DNA of 62,322 bases from Oscillospiraceae bacterium (GTDB lineage: Bacteria > Bacillota > Clostridia > Oscillospirales > CAG-272), in assembly GCA_015064745.1 (NCBI GenBank), contig SVRR01000008.1, positions 1 to 62,322 on the forward strand, read 5' to 3'. This document shows, piece by piece, positions 60,401-62,322 of the stretch. The translations under genes and the position numbers were made by a program. Below the pieces are notes generated by a model. The model saw nothing but the letters and a program-made list of their open reading frames with translations, searched no databases and was not told the DNA's origin. Within the stretch, counting starts at the first letter, position 1, and the number at the start of each line of letters is the position of its first letter.

Positions 60401-60747
60401 CCACCGACGAAGCCACCCTCGCTGAGAAGATTCGCAAGGACAATCTTGCGCGCCGTGGATTTTTTCTTGCCGAAGAAGAAGTCGTGCGCGCCATGGACGA
60501 CGATCTTTCTCATTTTGCCTTCTCGGAAAAGGATGGCACCTTGAAGCTTGACAAGAAAAGCACGTTCGGATCTCTCGTGGAATTTGGTGAAATGCTCGAC
60601 GACACAGAGGAGGCCGTGCTTGATATTGCGCGCAAAATGCGTTCGGGATGCGCCGATGCCACGCCCGACGAAAAGGTAAATCCCTGCGCCTATTGCCCCT
60701 ACGTCGCCATATGCCGCAGAGAGGGCATCAAGAAAAACACTTGGTAA
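57472..60747 (+). CDS. addB: AddB-like helicase/nuclease subunit
   Basis: A 1,091-residue AddB/RexB-type protein, part of recombinational repair of double-strand ends. The C-terminal PD-(D/E)XK nuclease is seen in GGRIDRVDTYR and VRVVDYKTGARS (near 906), with the iron-sulfur cysteines in EDFMNCPFAYYLKRG (near 746) and CAYCPYVAIC (near 1072). The N-terminus has LLVPEQLALSTEKQVAEAF but no GRxGSGKT P-loop before it. Start is GTG, overlapping the regulator gene. addA is not adjacent; a terminator follows instead. Confidence 0.87.
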   Translation: MLTLLADDFSPFPFKERLLSAVEDRRSCILLVPEQLALSTEKQVAEAFPPYAPLCFEVSNFSRLADRVFRTEGGISYRYADHAAEVILMWKTLDAVAPFLASHRRATADAVKEQLSAQAELSASGVRPSALRRAAAIAGDTALGGKLLDLALISETYEGERREIYGSLSDDLEKLLAILKEKPLFADTEIYVFGFTSFTAGELAILGELMRAGDLYVALSLPDTGIPSLAYEEVLATHRTLLSLAERVGSRVKILPTLTCPRPDMLTYAKEQLFRADGEVEPYERECDAAFATVLAKDPYDGCAHIAAEIAASVRRGARYRDFTVVTRAPEKYEGILDEALAAHGIPFFFSVHTDLTELSLSKMILSAYACLERGFQRNDLITYLKCGYTGVSPDDCDLFELYAEAWRIKGKMLTENRPFDMHPRGYVDHFTEADAERLRRINRVREQIIPPLLALGNATSGERTAKEHATALYNFLTALGTERRLYERAKEERLSGRVAESERLARLSSVLYDLLDRIHEIMADLPLTRGRFSELLSLIFSSVSLGTLPSSGDAVTVANADTYRPSTATTVFLLGVTEGEFPAAVGLSGVFPENERLALAEMGISVGKPPEVRASREQFSFLRAIASASRRAVCVSFEASALGEAVRPSTALRRLARLFPKATVIQGLPDAFTPHAALDGYFERRDTPEGQVIASLLKKDTSLSRIEDVASTPVFDPRAAVDEKTASRLFPDEMRASQSKLEDFMNCPFAYYLKRGVFIEADESIALRPVDVGNMIHSILECFFSLLRRDGTDIHTVDPARIPSLVDEACREYLARICPESMHASPRLSHLFARVRRAAVLVTEDIYDEFSHSRFTPAFCELALEGKDCPGALVFRDTDGKSIAIGGRIDRVDTYRSESGEVFVRVVDYKTGARSFSRDELKKGRNLQMFVYLCAIWKTENEAFLNRLSLKRGEAPLPAGIVYNTVDPKAVALSSPTDEATLAEKIRKDNLARRGFFLAEEEVVRAMDDDLSHFAFSEKDGTLKLDKKSTFGSLVEFGEMLDDTEEAVLDIARKMRSGCADATPDEKVNPCAYCPYVAICRREGIKKNTW

Positions 60748-60756
60748 AATTACAAC

Positions 60757-60792
60757 CCCCCACGGTGCAAAAGCATCGCAGGGGGTTCTTTG
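60757..60792. terminator. Bidirectional terminator, addB and yebC
   Basis: ACCCCCCACGGTGC and GCATCGCAGGGGGT form an imperfect stem with loop AAAA, followed by TCTTTG on plus. It lies between convergent genes. Confidence 0.75.
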
Positions 60793-60797
60793 TTTGT

Positions 60798-61520
60798 TTA
60801 GTTTTCCCAGTTATGATAAACTGCAGTAACGTCCTCGCACTCATCGAAATAGTCGAGCATTTTTTCCATATTGGCAAGTGCCGTCTCGTCCTCGATGGTA
60901 ACGTAGGAGGAGGGGATCTTGGTGGGCTCTGCGGTGGTCACAGGGAATCCTGCCGCGCGGAGAGCCTCAGCGATCGCCTCAAGGTCGGAGAGCTCGGTAG
61001 TGATCTCGAAAACGCCCTCTTCGCCGCTGAAATCAGCCGCCCCTGCTTCGAGTGCCGCCTCCATCAAAGCTTCTTCATCGATTTCGCCGTCCTCGTCCTC
61101 AATGGTGATAAGACCCATATCGGTGAACATGAAGCTCACGCATCCGCCAACGCCGAGATTTCCGCCGCACTTATCAAAGTAGTGACGGATATCGCCTGCG
61201 GTACGGTTGCGGGAATCGGTCGCGGTCTCTACGATAACGGCAACACCCGCAGGACCGTAGCCCTCGTAGGTGATCTCCTCGTACACGACGTCGGAATCGC
61301 GGAACTTTTTGATGGCACGCTCGATGTTATCGTTCGGCACGTTGTTCGCCTTTGCCTTGGCAATCAGCTCACGAAGCTTGCTGTTGGAGGCAGGGTTCGG
61401 GCCGCCTGCACGGATGGCAACTGCCATTTCCTTGCCGATCTTGGTAAAGATCTTGGCGCGCGCGGCGTCCGTCTTTTCCTTTTTACGCTTGATATTATTC
61501 CATTTGCTATGTCCGGACAT
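60798..61520 (-). CDS. yebC: YebC/PmpR-family protein
   Basis: A 240-residue YebC-family protein, long described as a transcriptional regulator and more recently linked to translation of proline-rich or stalling sequences. It begins MSGHSKWNNIKRKKEKTDAA, with the strictly conserved NVPNDNIERAIKKF and EEITYEGYGPAGVAVIVET, then GNLGVGGCVSFMF. AAAGGAATA precedes the ATG. It is 21 bases after argS, so they are probably co-transcribed. Confidence 0.95.
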   Translation of the reverse strand: MSGHSKWNNIKRKKEKTDAARAKIFTKIGKEMAVAIRAGGPNPASNSKLRELIAKAKANNVPNDNIERAIKKFRDSDVVYEEITYEGYGPAGVAVIVETATDSRNRTAGDIRHYFDKCGGNLGVGGCVSFMFTDMGLITIEDEDGEIDEEALMEAALEAGAADFSGEEGVFEITTELSDLEAIAEALRAAGFPVTTAEPTKIPSSYVTIEDETALANMEKMLDYFDECEDVTAVYHNWEN

Positions 61521-61541
61521 ACTATAATATTCCTTTCGTAA

Positions 61542-62322
61542 TTAAATCTTTTCGGGGGTCGGCATACAGATGAGTGAGAGTGCGCGTCCGAGCACTGCTT
61601 TGGTTGCGCGGGTGAAGGCGAGACGGTTTTCTCTTACAGCAAGATCCTCTGCCGAAAGGATCTGGCACTCGTGATAGAAGCGGTTGAACGCCGCGCAAAG
61701 ATCGAGAATATAGCGGGTGATGACCGAAGGCTCGTATTCCGTGATCGCGCTCTCTACCGTTTCGGGGAAAAGTGCCAGCACACGTGAGAGCTCGGCTTCC
61801 TCCGACGTCATAACGAGAGGCTCTGCCTTTTTGCCCGCATCGCCTGCCTTTTCAAGCAGTGAGCAGGTGCGCGCGTAGGTGTACTGCGCGTAAGGACCCG
61901 TGTTTCCGTCAAAGGAAAGAGCGTCCTCCATCACAAAATTGATGTCGCGCATACGGTTGTTGGAGAGATAATAGAAAATAATAGCACCGACACCGACCTG
62001 CTCTGCAACATCGTCGCCTGCGGTGGTATTCTTTTCCTTCATAATGCCCTTGACCTTCTCGATCGCTTGGGCAAACAAGTCCTTCAAGAGGATAACGTTG
62101 CCCGTACGGGTAGCAAGCTTTTCACCGCCGATGCTGACAGTTCCGTAGGGTACATGAACGAGTCCCTCGTACCAATCATAGCCCATCATTTCAAGCACCT
62201 TGAACCATTGCGCGAAGTGCAAGCACTGTCCCGCCGAGGTAACGTAGATGCATTTTTCAAAATCGTAGGTATTCTTGCGGTAAACGGCAGCGGCGATATC
62301 ACGAGTGGGATAGAGGGTGGAG
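61542..62322 (-). CDS. argS: Arginine-tRNA ligase, C-terminal part
   Basis: Class I aminoacyl-tRNA synthetase, cut by the window edge; about 259 C-terminal residues are visible. The frame reads on from the edge as STLYPTRDIAAAVYRKNTYD, matching the ArgS catalytic domain. It continues with GTVSIGGEKLATRTGNVILL, the segment that takes the place of KMSKS in many ArgS proteins, then the anticodon-binding DALR domain (SFDGNTGPYAQYTYARTCSL, FYHECQIL). The N-terminus and start lie beyond 62322. Confidence 0.95.
   Translation of the reverse strand, partial: STLYPTRDIAAAVYRKNTYDFEKCIYVTSAGQCLHFAQWFKVLEMMGYDWYEGLVHVPYGTVSIGGEKLATRTGNVILLKDLFAQAIEKVKGIMKEKNTTAGDDVAEQVGVGAIIFYYLSNNRMRDINFVMEDALSFDGNTGPYAQYTYARTCSLLEKAGDAGKKAEPLVMTSEEAELSRVLALFPETVESAITEYEPSVITRYILDLCAAFNRFYHECQILSAEDLAVRENRLAFTRATKAVLGRALSLICMPTPEKI

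Noticed and set aside
57472-60747. AddB plus regulator as a new defence system
   Set aside because: The content fits housekeeping recombination repair. No restriction, toxin or phage-sensing module is adjacent.

Overview
The window is about 62 kb of chromosome from a Gram-positive Clostridia-type bacterium (Bacillota), probably an uncultured gut relative of the Oscillospirales. The main evidence is the rimP-nusA-ylxR-ylxQ-infB and hrcA-grpE-dnaK-dnaJ gene orders, a CIRCE operator, near-consensus TTGACA-17-TATAAT promoters, AGGAGG ribosome binding sites, lysine and glycine riboswitches, RNase Y, Noc/ParB, and a 25-residue SpoVM-like peptide that implies endospore formation. Nothing looks like a prophage, plasmid, CRISPR locus or complete transposon. 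Both ends are cut: argS runs off the right edge, and the left edge lies just downstream of infB.

Layout. 1-311: gene-free, two hairpin-rich repeats. 312-5093 (minus): rimP-nusA-ylxR-ylxQ-infB transcription/translation operon with its own promoter and a leader hairpin. 5144-15930 (minus): a second copy of the intergenic repeat, a 2,453-residue secreted beta-helix protein related to GH141-type glycoside hydrolases, a rhamnulokinase-type sugar kinase and an MFS sugar permease, which together suggest deoxyhexose glycan use. 15977-19487: ruvA-ruvB (plus), then a lipoprotein and RimK-like ATP-grasp pair (minus). 19577-20424: tRNA-Gln followed by about 0.8 kb of hairpin-rich non-coding DNA. 20498-26701 (plus): glycogen branching enzyme, glycogen phosphorylase and a GH13 alpha-glucan hydrolase. 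26740-32145: a histidine phosphatase, mutY, an orphan PTS EIIC, and a TIM-barrel/thiN/acyl-ACP thioesterase operon. 32297-39642: typA, a membrane protein and rlmH (plus); a fused ABC exporter, DUF5662 and a YgjP-like metalloprotease (minus). 39683-41425: glycine riboswitch controlling an AGCS amino-acid symporter. 41439-46457 (minus): CIRCE-controlled heat-shock operon. 46551-50463 (plus): rny-ymdB, a 53-residue membrane protein, spoVM and a PAP2-like protein. 50467-50796: two nested-palindrome elements. 50825-55955 (minus): lysine riboswitch-dapA-dapB-lysA, then pepF. 55985-62322: noc/parB, a winged-helix regulator coupled to an addB-like nuclease, yebC and argS (partial).

The most unusual material is non-coding. 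A pair of intergenic repeats near both ends of the rimP-infB operon has three hairpins preserved by compensatory changes. An inverted copy of the tRNA-Gln 3' end sits just after the tRNA. A roughly 20-bp-period array alternates a 7-mer with variable mini-hairpins. Two complex cruciform elements follow the PAP2-like gene. Among proteins, the giant beta-helix enzyme with an internally duplicated helical insertion, the SpoVM/small-membrane-protein pair, and an AddB-like protein without a visible P-loop or neighbouring addA deserve attention. No clearly new multi-gene system could be shown from sequence alone.
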